Source: Flavobacterium pokkalii (GTDB lineage Bacteria; Bacteroidota; Bacteroidia; Flavobacteriales; Flavobacteriaceae). From it: a stretch of 64,000 nt of DNA. A model generated the notes under the pieces. The model ran no database searches. It was given only the letters and a program-made list of their open reading frames with translations, and was not told the origin of the DNA. The stretch covers positions 1-64,000 of the forward strand of contig NZ_NASZ01000014.1 in assembly GCF_014596575.1 (NCBI RefSeq). Reading direction: 5' to 3'. A program made the position numbers and the translations under genes. This document shows, in pieces, positions 8,710 through 17,704 of this stretch (its first letter is position 1; the number at the start of each line of letters is the position of its first letter).

Positions 8710-9126
8710 CTTGATACCATCAATAAAAAAATCTAAATATTCTACTAAAAGACTGGAAAATTACCACAAAAACATTAGCTGATAATGGCATTTGCCTCAA
8801 TTTAGAACACATTGTAACAACTAAGAAACACTGATTTACAAAGAAATACACTAAATTACTTTAACCCAAAAAACAGATGAAAAGTCAACATATCTATCTC
8901 AATTTTTATCAAAAACCACGACACTATACATGTAGCCAATTTTATCAGAGAAATGAATAAAACTCCCGAAGTAATGGAAGTATATCACATTGAGAGAAAT
9001 TATGATTTTTCAGTAAAAGCAGTTATGCTGAATATGGAATCTTACCAGAAATTCGTACTTCACCAACTTGCTAACATTCCTAACATTGACCACACTCAAA
9101 GCTCATTTGTATTATCCAATAACTAA
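8710..9126 (+). pseudogene. Decayed Lrp/AsnC-family regulator
   Basis: Joining frames gives a recognisable Lrp/AsnC protein. The start LDTINKKI (8710) breaks at a TAA; LLKDWKITTKTLADN (from 8745) is the helix-turn-helix region; KKYTKLL then a stop then PKK is the linker; SISIFIKNHDTIHVAN (from 8894) begins the ligand-binding domain. A one-base loss near 8940 shifts to FIREMNKTPEVMEVYHIERN and the rest, ending HTQSSFVLSNN at 9126. At least three shifts or stops make it non-functional. It lies divergently beside the Phe/Tyr operon, a usual place for a regulator of amino-acid catabolism. The control function is inferred. Confidence 0.85.
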
Positions 9127-9166
9127 TACACAACCGCTTTTAATCTCTAAAATTTAAGATTTCTAA

Positions 9167-10210
9167 TTATAATTGGTCAAAATCAAACGCCCAATCTTTA
9201 TCTTTTTGATACCACAATTGCCCTGCTGAAACCTGAAGCGGACAATCAAAATTATTCGTATAAAGCGCTCCGGTTCCCAAACCCTGCGGCATTGGATTTC
9301 GCAAAGTATAGGTCCATTGCGCAATGGCATTTAAACCAACATTAGACTCCAAAGCCGACGTAATCCACCAGCCAATCTGGTATTTTTCAGCTAATGAAAT
9401 CCATTCCTGAGAACCTCTAAATCCACCTACAAAACTCGGCTTTAAAATAATGTATTGCGGCTTGATTTTTTGCAATAATTGTTCTTTTTCTTCGAATGAA
9501 AAAACACCTATCAACTCTTCGTCTAACGCAATAGGAAAAGGGGTTGTTTTGCACAACTCTGCCATCCTGTCAGTGTTGTTTTTTTGAATTGGTTGCTCAA
9601 TACTATGTAATTCAAATTCAGATAATTGATTGATTTTATATAAAGCTTCTTTTAAAGCAAAGGCACCGTTTGCATCTACCCTTATTTCAACTTGTTCAGC
9701 TGTAAAATGAGCTCTAATAAAACGCAATAACTCCAGTTCTTTTTCGAAATCTATCGCCCCAATTTTAAGTTTGACACAACGAAAACCCTGAGCTAATTTT
9801 TCTTCAATTTGCTGCTTCATAAAAGCCGCTTCTCCCATCCAAATCAAGCCGTTAATTTCAATTGATTTTTCTCCTTCGGTAAAGGCAGAAGGAAACAATA
9901 GAAAAGGATTTTTACTTTCTAAGGAAAGGAAGGCCATTTCGACTCCAAACTGTATGGATGGAAACTCCACCAAAGCTTCCCAAAGTGCTTCTTTACCCAA
10001 ATGAATATTCGCGCAAGTCCACTGTAGTTTTTCTTCATAATCCGAACGATCATCAACACTTAAACCTCTTAAAATTCCGCACTCACCTATTCCTTTTTTT
10101 CCATCTTTTTCAAGAACCAGAAACCAGGTTTCTTTTTCGGTCATCACACCACGGGAAGTTCCTGAAGGTCTCTTGAAATTTAGAATGTATTTATGATAGG
10201 TTGCTTTCAT
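9167..10210 (-). CDS. menC: o-Succinylbenzoate synthase
   Basis: The 347-residue enolase-superfamily enzyme dehydrates SHCHC to o-succinylbenzoate in menaquinone synthesis. The KxK catalytic motif is visible as CVKLKIG, followed by metal-binding acids in EIRVDANGAF, HSIEQPI and PIALDEELIG and the second catalytic Lys in YIILKPSFVGG. Length is normal for menC. The closely spaced menA and menB lie further upstream on the same strand but are separated by unrelated genes and repeats, so it is probably transcribed on its own. Confidence 0.92.
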   Translation of the reverse strand: MKATYHKYILNFKRPSGTSRGVMTEKETWFLVLEKDGKKGIGECGILRGLSVDDRSDYEEKLQWTCANIHLGKEALWEALVEFPSIQFGVEMAFLSLESKNPFLLFPSAFTEGEKSIEINGLIWMGEAAFMKQQIEEKLAQGFRCVKLKIGAIDFEKELELLRFIRAHFTAEQVEIRVDANGAFALKEALYKINQLSEFELHSIEQPIQKNNTDRMAELCKTTPFPIALDEELIGVFSFEEKEQLLQKIKPQYIILKPSFVGGFRGSQEWISLAEKYQIGWWITSALESNVGLNAIAQWTYTLRNPMPQGLGTGALYTNNFDCPLQVSAGQLWYQKDKDWAFDFDQL

Positions 10211-10233
10211 TTTTTTAACGTAAAGTTTTTTTT

Positions 10234-10294
10234 ACCGCAAAGAATAAGTGTTTTACCGCAAAGAGCGCTAAGTTATTCACAAAGGTTCGCTAAG
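10234..10294. repeat. Dispersed intergenic repeat (ACCGCAAAG family)
   Basis: The spacer between menC and the TPR gene contains ACCGCAAAG twice (10235 and 10255), followed by CGCTAAG, CACAAAG and CGCTAAG. A related copy lies at 15926-15965. The pattern is a short degenerate repeat confined to spacers in this window; it codes for nothing recognisable. Confidence 0.6.
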
Positions 10295-10360
10295 ATTTTA
10301 ATAATTCTCTATTGATTACGATCCAAAATTTAATTCTCTTAATCCCTTAATGGTTTGAAA

Positions 10361-11590
10361 TCATTTACTCAACTTTAAAATTTTATCAAAATCCTGATTT
10401 TGAATTCCTGCTTTTGCAAAATCCTGATAATCGTCTTTAATTTTTTGAGTCCAACTCACCTTGTCAGTTACATTTTGATTTTGGTACGTTTTATAGATTG
10501 TTTTTGCTTTTGCATATTCGCCATTTAACAAATAAGCGTGCGCTAAATTCAATTTCACCAACAACTCCGTATCATCCATTTTTTCGCCTTCTTTTAGCGA
10601 TTTAATGGCTTTCCCGTATTGTTTAGTCAATAAATAAGCATAACCCAGATTGGCGTAATCTAAAGCAGTTGCTTTCTTTTGAATTACAATTTCGTTGTAG
10701 TTTTTTATTGCAGCGCCATAATCCGCCGTTTTTATATTTGTTGCAGCTTTAACTCTCAAATCATTAAAAACGGTTTTAGCAATTCCGGTTTCTTCAAAGC
10801 AACTCGCTCCAAAATCCTTATATGCCTTTGCTTGCTCCATAGGCAAAAGTTTTTGGAATTCCGCATACGAATATTGTTTTTGGATTTTTTCGCCAATGCA
10901 AACGCAAAAATCGTCTGAATTTACCATTTTTCTGGCCAATGCAGAAGTTTTACACTGACTAAAGATATTTTTTCGGTTTTCCAAAGTCCAACCTCTGCTT
11001 AGTTTAGCATCTACCCAAGGCACAACTTCCAGCACAATTTTTTGCTTCATTATCCAATTGGAACTTTCGAAACCAAAAAACAACTTAGCCGTATTAGCTT
11101 TAATACAACCGGATTTCTCTATCGAAAGTCGCTTAGCATCTTTGCTTAAAGCGGTACTTTGAACCAAACAGGCATCGGCAGTTCCTCCGTTTGAAATATA
11201 ATCAGCAGTCAATTCTTTTTTCGAAAAAATGGCGTATTTACACTTATCTTCCCCTGAAATTTTAGACAACAAAAAAACAGCTCCCGCTGAACCCTGACTG
11301 ATTCCTGACGGATCCGGAATGGATTTTAATACCGAAACCAAACTACCCGCCATTTGCTGATTATCATCTAACAAAGTGATACGGTAAATTAATTCGGTGG
11401 TTCCTGCCGGAAAATCATCGGTTTCAACCACAATACGGTCTCTGGCTGAGACCACAATCTCTTTATAAGTCGCTCTTTCTTTGTCCCAATAACCCGTTTT
11501 TTGGGCCGATACAGCCTGATAAAAAAGACTAATCAATAGCCCTAAAATTATTTTTTTCACTGATGTGATTGGTATTAACTGAATATTCAA
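10361..11590 (-). CDS. Secreted tetratricopeptide-repeat protein
   Basis: The 409-residue product starts with a signal peptide (hydrophobic IILGLLISLFYQAVSAQ, likely cut after about residue 29), then an unassigned domain of about 220 residues with several Cys, then TPR helices near residues 285-370 (AATNIKTADYGAAIKNYNEIV, LDYANLGYAYLLTKQYGKAIKSL, VKLNLAHAYLLNGEYAKAKTIY). TPRs bind proteins, so a periplasmic scaffold role is plausible. It is probably a single-gene unit: the hydrolase gene upstream starts 740 bp away on the same strand, but its stop is followed by a 62 bp spacer to this gene's start. No specific function can be given. Confidence 0.75.
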   Translation of the reverse strand: MNIQLIPITSVKKIILGLLISLFYQAVSAQKTGYWDKERATYKEIVVSARDRIVVETDDFPAGTTELIYRITLLDDNQQMAGSLVSVLKSIPDPSGISQGSAGAVFLLSKISGEDKCKYAIFSKKELTADYISNGGTADACLVQSTALSKDAKRLSIEKSGCIKANTAKLFFGFESSNWIMKQKIVLEVVPWVDAKLSRGWTLENRKNIFSQCKTSALARKMVNSDDFCVCIGEKIQKQYSYAEFQKLLPMEQAKAYKDFGASCFEETGIAKTVFNDLRVKAATNIKTADYGAAIKNYNEIVIQKKATALDYANLGYAYLLTKQYGKAIKSLKEGEKMDDTELLVKLNLAHAYLLNGEYAKAKTIYKTYQNQNVTDKVSWTQKIKDDYQDFAKAGIQNQDFDKILKLSK

Positions 11591-11652
11591 GCTTATTGAA
11601 AAACCCTTTCAGAATTAAAAACTCCAAAAGGGTTAATTATTATTTTTAAATT

Positions 11653-12330
11653 TTACAATTCGATGCTATCACCTATTTCTAAAAGCATCAAGTCTTTACC
11701 TTTATCAAAAAATTGCTGAATTGCTTCTTTATGATCAATTTTGATGTAACCAAAAGTATCGTAATGATAACCTAAAACCTTGTCACATTCCACAAAATCA
11801 GAAGCCAAAATAGCATCCTGAACATCCATCGTAAAATTGTCTCCGATTGGAAAAATCGCCAAATCTAATTTCGTTCGCAACGGAATCAACTTCATATCCA
11901 TCGTCAAAGCGGTATCTCCGGCAATGTAAATGTTTTTATGTTCGCCTTCGATGACAAATCCGCCCGGATTTCCACCGTAAGCTCCGTCAGGAAAGGAACT
12001 GGAGTGAATAGCCGTTACATATTTTACCTTTCCGAAATCAAATTTCCAACTTCCGCCGTGATTCATCGGGTGCGCCTGAAAACCTTTAGCCGCATAATAA
12101 CCCGCAATTTCGGCATTAGAAACAATAACTGCTCCGGTGCGTTTCGCAATGGCTTCTACGTCCAAAATATGGTCGCCGTGGGCGTGTGTAAGCAAAATAT
12201 AATCTGCTTTTAACTCATTAATATCGATATGCTCCGCCAAAGGATTACCAGAAATAAAAGGATCTACAATAAGGTGTTTTCCTCCTACTTTAATTCCTAA
12301 AGCCGCATGTCCGTAATAGGTAATTTTCAT
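11653..12330 (-). CDS. UPF0173-type metallo-beta-lactamase-fold hydrolase
   Basis: The 225-residue protein is a metallo-beta-lactamase-fold hydrolase of the UPF0173 type. The metal motif HxHxDH is LTHAHGDH (His49, His51, Asp53, His54), with a third ligand His in the AIHSSSF segment and an Asp in IYIAGDTALT. YYGHAALGI at the N-terminus and the conserved GYHYDTF near the end match the family well. The physiological substrate of the family is unknown. It is 110 bp downstream of menA on the same strand, with a dispersed repeat between, so co-transcription is possible but not evident. Confidence 0.85.
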   Translation of the reverse strand: MKITYYGHAALGIKVGGKHLIVDPFISGNPLAEHIDINELKADYILLTHAHGDHILDVEAIAKRTGAVIVSNAEIAGYYAAKGFQAHPMNHGGSWKFDFGKVKYVTAIHSSSFPDGAYGGNPGGFVIEGEHKNIYIAGDTALTMDMKLIPLRTKLDLAIFPIGDNFTMDVQDAILASDFVECDKVLGYHYDTFGYIKIDHKEAIQQFFDKGKDLMLLEIGDSIEL

Positions 12331-12350
12331 AATTCTTATATTTAATTAGT

Positions 12351-12378
12351 ACGCAGATTCAGCAGATTTACACAGATA
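12351..12378. repeat. Dispersed intergenic repeat (CGCAGATT family)
   Basis: ACGCAGATTCAGCAGATTT followed by ACACAGATA resembles segments at 43579-43602 and, inverted, at 15974-16012. It is non-coding and lies between the hydrolase and menA. Confidence 0.55.
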
Positions 12379-12439
12379 AATTTAAATTACAAACATAATT
12401 TAACCACCAAAAATCAACTAAAAATCACAAACCAAGATT

Positions 12440-13402
12440 TTATCTTCCTCCTAAAAATAAATTAACAAAAATGTCTGAAAGCAATGAAATCATGCATATC
12501 GACAACAAAATACAAAGCAAAAAAGTACTCAAGGCTACTCTTTTTAATTCCGGATCTAAGTCTTTTGGTTCCTGATTTTTAGAAACCGTAATTAAATGTT
12601 TAGTCAAAGGTATGTAAGCTAATAAAAACAGGTATTGATCAAATTTAAATTCGCTAATTACCGCAAAAAGCAAGACCAAAACCATCGCGCCAATGATTAA
12701 AAAGTAATGGTATTTTTTAGCTTTTTCGCCCCCGATTTTTACAACAATAGTATTCTTACCTACTTTTTTATCCGAAGCTTCGTCGCGCATATTGTTTAGG
12801 TTCAAAACACCAACACTCAAAAATCCGATGGCCATTGCCGGTAAAACCAATACAAAATCGAGTTGTTTGGAATACAGGAAATTTACCCCTAAAGTACTGA
12901 CTAATCCGAAAAACACGAACACAAACAAATCACCATACCCGCGATAACCATAAGCGGTATTTCCTACCGTATAACGAATAGCCGATAAAATAGCCAAAAT
13001 CCCTAAGACCAAATAGAAAACGGAATAAAATAAATGTTGGTAGCCAAAAGCATAATAAATCAATGCTATCGCCGAAAGAAAAGTTAAAAACGAAGTAATA
13101 ATTATGGCGCGTTTCATAGCTGCCGGTGTAATCACACCGCTTTGAATCGCCCGTTTGGGACCAATGCGGTCTTCGTTATCAGTTCCTTTCATACCGTCGC
13201 CGTAATCGTTGGCAAAATTGGACAAAATTTGCAATCCTAAAGTAGTCAGAATCGCAAATCCAAAAAGACGCCAGTTAAATACTTCTGTTGGTGTTAATAT
13301 TTCATCGGTAGGATGTGCCAAAGCATACATACTTCCTACTATAATTCCTGATACAGACAAAGGTAAGGTGCGCAATCTTGCGGCTTCAATCCAGTGTTTC
13401 AT
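12440..13402 (-). CDS. menA: 1,4-dihydroxy-2-naphthoate polyprenyltransferase
   Basis: The 320-residue UbiA-family membrane enzyme attaches the prenyl chain to dihydroxynaphthoate, making demethylmenaquinone. About eight or nine hydrophobic segments are visible. The first Asp-rich motif NFANDYGDGMKGTDNED near residue 63 binds the prenyl diphosphate through magnesium, and the second (NLNNMRDEASDKKVGKNT near residue 205) is also intact. It starts about 105 bp from the stop of menB on the same strand, with an inverted repeat between them, so menB and menA may share a transcript. Confidence 0.92.
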   Translation of the reverse strand: MKHWIEAARLRTLPLSVSGIIVGSMYALAHPTDEILTPTEVFNWRLFGFAILTTLGLQILSNFANDYGDGMKGTDNEDRIGPKRAIQSGVITPAAMKRAIIITSFLTFLSAIALIYYAFGYQHLFYSVFYLVLGILAILSAIRYTVGNTAYGYRGYGDLFVFVFFGLVSTLGVNFLYSKQLDFVLVLPAMAIGFLSVGVLNLNNMRDEASDKKVGKNTIVVKIGGEKAKKYHYFLIIGAMVLVLLFAVISEFKFDQYLFLLAYIPLTKHLITVSKNQEPKDLDPELKRVALSTFLLCILLSICMISLLSDIFVNLFLGGR

Positions 13403-13412
13403 TATTTATTAT

Positions 13413-13503
13413 TTTTGATTTTAGAGTGTAGATTTTAGATTTTTTATTCTGATTTTAAATTTTCTCAACATCAATTCTAAAATCTAAAATCAGAAATCTA
13501 CAA
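13413..13503. repeat. AT-rich inverted repeat between menB and menA
   Basis: The spacer carries several copies of the words TAGATTTT and TCTGATTTTA on one arm and CTAAAATC and AATCAGAAATCTACA on the other, giving an imperfect inverted repeat around an AATTTTCTCAACATCAATTC centre. It may fold in RNA, but it resembles a spacer-limited dispersed repeat more than a terminator because no T-run follows a tight GC stem. Confidence 0.5.
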
Positions 13504-13507
13504 TTCA

Positions 13508-14338
13508 TTATGGTAACCATTTCTTTTCAAAGTTAGGCTTTCTTTTTTCAAGGAAAGCATTTCTTCCTTCTTTAGCCTCTTCGGTCATATAAGCTAATCG
13601 GGTAGCTTCACCGGCAAAAACCTGTTGCCCTACCATTCCATCATCTGTCAAATTCATTGCAAATTTCAGCATTTTGATGGATGTTGGTGATTTAGCCAAA
13701 ATTTCCTGAGCCCATTCATAAGCAGTCGCTTCTAATTCGTCATGAGGCACAACAGCATTTACCATACCCATTTCAAACGCTTCCTGAGCAGAATAATTAC
13801 GTCCTAAGAAGAAAATTTCGCGGGCTTTTTTCTGTCCAACCATTTTAGCCAGATACGCCGAACCATAACCTCCGTCAAAACTGGTTACATCGGCATCAGT
13901 TTGTTTAAAAATAGCATGTTCTTTACTGGCTAAGGTCATATCGCAAACTACGTGCAAACTGTGTCCGCCACCAACAGCCCATCCCGGAACAACCGCAATA
14001 ACAGCCTTTGGCATAAAACGAATCAATCGTTGTACATCTAAAATATTCAAACGGTGGTAACCATCTTCCCCAACATACCCCTGATGACCGCGTGCTTTTT
14101 GATCGCCTCCGCTACAAAAAGACCAAACCCCGTCTTTGGTACTTGGCCCTTCAGCAGAAAGCAATACTACGCCAATGGAAGTATCTTCCTGGGCATCGTG
14201 AAAGGCATCTAATAATTCTGAAGTGGTTTTAGGACGAAAAGCATTTCTAACATCAGGTCGGTTAAAAGCGATTCTGGCAACTCCGTTGCATTTTTTATAA
14301 GTGATATCTTCGTATTCTTTGGCTGTGATCCAATCCAT
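13508..14338 (-). CDS. menB: 1,4-dihydroxy-2-naphthoyl-CoA synthase
   Basis: The 276-residue crotonase-fold enzyme cyclises o-succinylbenzoyl-CoA. The family hallmarks are present: NRPDVRNAFRPKT at the N-terminus, the oxyanion-hole and flexible-loop segment WSFCSGGDQKARGHQGY, and VPGWAVGGGHSLHVVCD. DGGYGSAYLAKMVG near residue 154 contains the conserved Asp. The C-terminal KRKPNFEKKWLP tail is also typical. A 680 bp gene-poor region lies upstream of it, so its promoter must be there. Confidence 0.95.
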   Translation of the reverse strand: MDWITAKEYEDITYKKCNGVARIAFNRPDVRNAFRPKTTSELLDAFHDAQEDTSIGVVLLSAEGPSTKDGVWSFCSGGDQKARGHQGYVGEDGYHRLNILDVQRLIRFMPKAVIAVVPGWAVGGGHSLHVVCDMTLASKEHAIFKQTDADVTSFDGGYGSAYLAKMVGQKKAREIFFLGRNYSAQEAFEMGMVNAVVPHDELEATAYEWAQEILAKSPTSIKMLKFAMNLTDDGMVGQQVFAGEATRLAYMTEEAKEGRNAFLEKRKPNFEKKWLP

Positions 14339-14985
14339 TTTAATGGGTTTAAATTATTATAGGGTAAAATTAAATCATTTTTTACACTTTATCTAACTAT
14401 CCTATATTTTGCCTAAAAAAAAGACGGTTTAACTGCTTTTACTCTTATTTATTTCCTCAGTAATCCTTCTCTCGTTAATCCGTTTAAAATGTTAAAATTC
14501 AACAATTAGTCGTTTTTTTTCTGTTACTAAAAACTTTTTTTTATTAATTTTAGACATGATTAGTTCTGGGATTGGTGGAAATATTTACAATACAAACTAG
14601 TCAGCGAGTACTTCACTGATTTATTAACTTAAAAGAAGAATATTGAAACAAACAACAAGCTTTATCACTCTTTTTGAAACGTTACTAAATATGAAATACG
14701 AAAAAAAAGAGCCCAAACGGGAAGCACTAAATTTTATCAGAATTTATTCAAAGTAGCACCAAAGGTTACCTAATTGGATTACTATACCGAAATGAAAATC
14801 ATTAAAATAAACAGGTAAAATCCAAAGAAACTTTTTAAACCAACGGTTCTTAATGCCAAATGAGATTCGAAATAACATTTAGAGGTTAAAAAAGATAAAG
14901 AAAGAACGATTAACGCGAAACTAAATAGTTTCCCATTGTAAAACATATTATAAGTTGTCCAAAAATAAGAGAGCTTATAAAAAGA
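14339..14985. other. Gene-poor spacer, possibly decayed sequence
   Basis: About 650 bp upstream of menB without a convincing gene. A 37-codon frame from TTG at 14643 to TAG at 14756 and neighbouring short frames (for example 14757-14820) read like protein when joined across stops, but I could not match them to a family. The part next to menB is AT-rich and should hold its promoter. Confidence 0.45.
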
Positions 14986-15020
14986 GAAAGACTAACCATC
15001 AGGATTAGTCTTTCTTTTTT
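14986..15020. terminator. Bidirectional terminator
   Basis: A 10 bp stem (GAAAGACTAA with TTAGTCTTTC) is followed by eight T on the plus strand and by TCTTTTT on the minus strand. It abuts the stop codon of the CvfB-like gene and should end its transcript. Confidence 0.8.
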
Positions 15021-15875
15021 TTATGCTTTTACGAGATAAATTCCGTCTTCTTTAATTTCGATTAATTTTTCTTTGTACAAAGCACCAATCGCTTTCTTAA
15101 AAGTCTTTTTACTCATTTTGAGTACCGTTTTAATATCTTCCGGATGCGAATTATCATTCAATCTTAGAAATCCGCGACTTGCCCTTAATTCGTCCAAAAT
15201 TTTCTCGGCATTTGGCTCTACTGATTCATAGCCCTGCTTTTGCAAAGCCACATCAATCTTATGATCCGGACGGATGTTTTTGATATAACCTCGCATTCTG
15301 TCTCCTGTACGGATACTGTCGTCGTACACCTCATCTTTGTATAGAAGTCCTTTGTGTTTTTCGTTGATAATCACATTAATCCCGATTTCGGTAATATGAG
15401 ACACAATCAAATCAACTTCCTCTCCTTTTTCCAACGCAATTTCTTCATTACTCAAAAACTGATTGGTTTTACTGGAAGCGACCAATCGGTTGGTTTTTGG
15501 ATCCATATAAAGATAAACCAAATAGCGCTTTCCTTTTTCCATCGGTCGGGCCTGTTCCTTAAACGGAACCAGAATGTCTTTCTCCATCCCCCAATCCATA
15601 AAGGCTCCAATTTTATTGACATAATTCACACGCAAAAGAGCAAATTCATTCAATAAAATATAAGGCTCTAAAGTGGTCGCCACCGGACGTTGTTCGTGAT
15701 CTAAATAAACAAAAACCACGATTTCTTCACCAATTTCAAATTCGTTTGGAACATATTTATTCGGCAAAAGCACGTCGTGAATTCCTTCGGGATCATTTTC
15801 CGGATCGCCTAAAAACAAACCCACTTTAGTGTCACGCAATATGGTTAAATTATTGTATTTTCCTATTTTTAGCAT
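15021..15875 (-). CDS. CvfB-like S1 RNA-binding protein
   Basis: The 284-residue protein matches the CvfB/YitL family: tandem S1-like OB folds and a C-terminal winged helix. GKYNNLTILRDTKVGLFLGD is the typical start; LLRVNYVNKIGAFMDWGMEKDILVPFKEQ is the best S1 domain, a further one lies near residues 150-220, and HPEDIKTVLKMSKKTFKKAIGALYKEKLIEI is the winged-helix end. Such proteins bind RNA and are linked to virulence regulation in Gram-positive bacteria; the role here is unknown. It is transcribed alone, ending at the adjacent hairpin. Confidence 0.85.
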   Translation of the reverse strand: MLKIGKYNNLTILRDTKVGLFLGDPENDPEGIHDVLLPNKYVPNEFEIGEEIVVFVYLDHEQRPVATTLEPYILLNEFALLRVNYVNKIGAFMDWGMEKDILVPFKEQARPMEKGKRYLVYLYMDPKTNRLVASSKTNQFLSNEEIALEKGEEVDLIVSHITEIGINVIINEKHKGLLYKDEVYDDSIRTGDRMRGYIKNIRPDHKIDVALQKQGYESVEPNAEKILDELRASRGFLRLNDNSHPEDIKTVLKMSKKTFKKAIGALYKEKLIEIKEDGIYLVKA

Positions 15876-15925
15876 TTTCTACTTTTTTCTGAGCTGCAAA
15901 GGTACAACCTTGCGGGATGATTTTG

Positions 15926-16012
15926 ACCGCAAAGTGTGCAAAAGTTTTTCGCAAAGAACACTAAGCTCTAAAAAACGGTAATAATCTGTCTAATCCGTTC
16001 AATCTGTGTTGT
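15926..16012. repeat. Two dispersed repeats in tandem
   Basis: ACCGCAAAG...CGCAAAG...CTAAG (15926-15965) matches the copy at 10255, and AATCTGTCTAATCCG with CAATCTGTG (15974-16012) is the inverted form of the CGCAGATT/ACACAGATT repeat at 12351. Both are in the spacer between the CvfB-like and glycosidase genes. Confidence 0.55.
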
Positions 16013-16035
16013 ACAAATTAATTGCCTATGGCCGT

Positions 16036-17634
16036 TTATTGCTTTACCAAAGTCACATCATCAACTAAACAAAATGCATTTGCAGTTCCATCAGCATAAA
16101 ATCCAATAGTTAGTTTTCCATTTTTTACGATAACATTTTCAATTTGAATGCTTTCCCAAGAAGAATTTTCACTTTCAATTTCATGCTCTAAAGCATTTTC
16201 ACCACTTTTAGCAAACATTTTTAGAGTTTTAAACCCCTGAGAGTTTTTTATTTTTGCCGTTAAAATATACAAACCGTCTTCTAAAGTCACAAAAGGAGAT
16301 GAACTGATTTGCTGAGAAATTTCTCTGGTGAAATCTACTTTATCTGTAATATTCAGACTTTTTTCGCCTATAACTTCTTTACGATCCTTTTCAGTATTAA
16401 AATAATTCAGTTGTGGTGAAATTTCACTCTTTACCGCAACCGGATTTCCCTTAATTGCTACCGTTTTCCATCCTAATAATTGTTCCTGAACAGGCTTAAC
16501 ATCACTTGGAATTTTATTTCTGTCTGCTTCAAAACTGCCGTTTTTGACATAATTATTATCTGTACCTACAGACCACTCTCCTGTTTTTTCATTTAAATTC
16601 CAAGAACTTAAAGAATTAAAATAAGGCTTATCCCCGTTAAACGAAAGCGGAAACCATTGGTTATACCCCAAACCATTACCGGCAAAATCAGCCCAGCGAT
16701 CACCACAATATAATACGGTTTCTGTATTATTTCTTTTTAAAGTATAAAAAAATCCTGTTTGTGTTACATGCGCATAATCTTCCTCGCAGCCTTCCATAAT
16801 TTGCATATCATTTGTTGGAAAATAAGGTCCGCGAATGTCATCAGAAACTAAATAATATGCAAATGATGAATCCCATCCATAAATATTGGAAGCCGCCATG
16901 TAGTATTTGTTTTTGTATTTAAACATACAGTTCCCTTCTCTGCTTTCTCCCTTAAAAATTTGCGTACAATCCAAAATAGTGACTTTCCCGTCTTTTACCC
17001 CAATTTCAGAAACATATATTTTGTTACGTCCTTTTCCATAAGAATAAATCAAATAGGATTTCCCATCATCATTCGTAAAAACGGTTTGATCACCGGTATT
17101 AGACGTTCCAATTATAGGCTCCATATTTATTTTCTGATGCCAGATAAAATCTCCTGTAGGAGAATCTGCCAGAGTAACCAAAACCTGATTACCGTGCTGA
17201 ACAAACATTGCATACTTACTGACTTCCTTAACATAAGCAACTCCTAAACGTCCTACCCATGTTCTCCATGATTGTGGAGTTTCTGATGTATTGGTTAAAA
17301 CATCTCTTTCAAAAGTCCAGTTCACCAAATCCGTAGAACTATAACATGTTACTGATTTAAAAGAGCAGTGATCGTATTTTTTTACAGGATTATTTCTGTA
17401 TTTTTCGGCTTCTTCATAATGCACACCATACCAATAGTATTTTTCAATCCCTGTTTGAGGATCTTTAAACCTGAAAATTCCTCCGCCCTGACTATAAATT
17501 GGCTGACCTTCCTGAGTATTCCAAAAGGTATCGTTTTTAATATTTTGAAATTGCGCGACTATATTTACCGGAGAAAACAAAAAGAAAATCGCAATAAATA
17601 GAAACTGATAATATAATCTAATAGAAATATTCAT
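16036..17634 (-). CDS. Secreted GH43-like glycoside hydrolase with C-terminal carbohydrate-binding-like domain
   Basis: The 532-residue protein has a signal peptide (FLFIAIFFLFSPVNIVAQ) and a five-bladed-propeller-like catalytic part resembling glycoside hydrolase family 43. Typical blade segments are YSQGGGIFRFKDP with KYYWYGVHY, CYSSTDLVNWTFERDVL, NTGDQTVFTNDDGKSYLIYS and EGNCMFKYKNKYYMAAS. The acids in EGCEEDYAHVTQ could take part in catalysis. From about residue 365 (NNYVKNGSFEADRN) a jelly-roll-like domain follows and runs to the C-terminus. Relatives act on galactans or other plant polysaccharides; the substrate here is not known. No SusC/SusD pair lies beside it, so it is not in an obvious polysaccharide-utilisation locus. 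Confidence 0.8.
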   Translation of the reverse strand: MNISIRLYYQFLFIAIFFLFSPVNIVAQFQNIKNDTFWNTQEGQPIYSQGGGIFRFKDPQTGIEKYYWYGVHYEEAEKYRNNPVKKYDHCSFKSVTCYSSTDLVNWTFERDVLTNTSETPQSWRTWVGRLGVAYVKEVSKYAMFVQHGNQVLVTLADSPTGDFIWHQKINMEPIIGTSNTGDQTVFTNDDGKSYLIYSYGKGRNKIYVSEIGVKDGKVTILDCTQIFKGESREGNCMFKYKNKYYMAASNIYGWDSSFAYYLVSDDIRGPYFPTNDMQIMEGCEEDYAHVTQTGFFYTLKRNNTETVLYCGDRWADFAGNGLGYNQWFPLSFNGDKPYFNSLSSWNLNEKTGEWSVGTDNNYVKNGSFEADRNKIPSDVKPVQEQLLGWKTVAIKGNPVAVKSEISPQLNYFNTEKDRKEVIGEKSLNITDKVDFTREISQQISSSPFVTLEDGLYILTAKIKNSQGFKTLKMFAKSGENALEHEIESENSSWESIQIENVIVKNGKLTIGFYADGTANAFCLVDDVTLVKQ

Positions 17635-17704
17635 TAATTCGTTATTTTAAAAAATTAAAAACGCTAAAATAAATTAGAACAGCAAGAAACCATCCTGTAA
17701 CTAA

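Noticed and set aside
13413..13503. Terminator between menB and menA
   Set aside because: Imperfect AT-only arms and no T-run after a compact stem; more like a spacer repeat.
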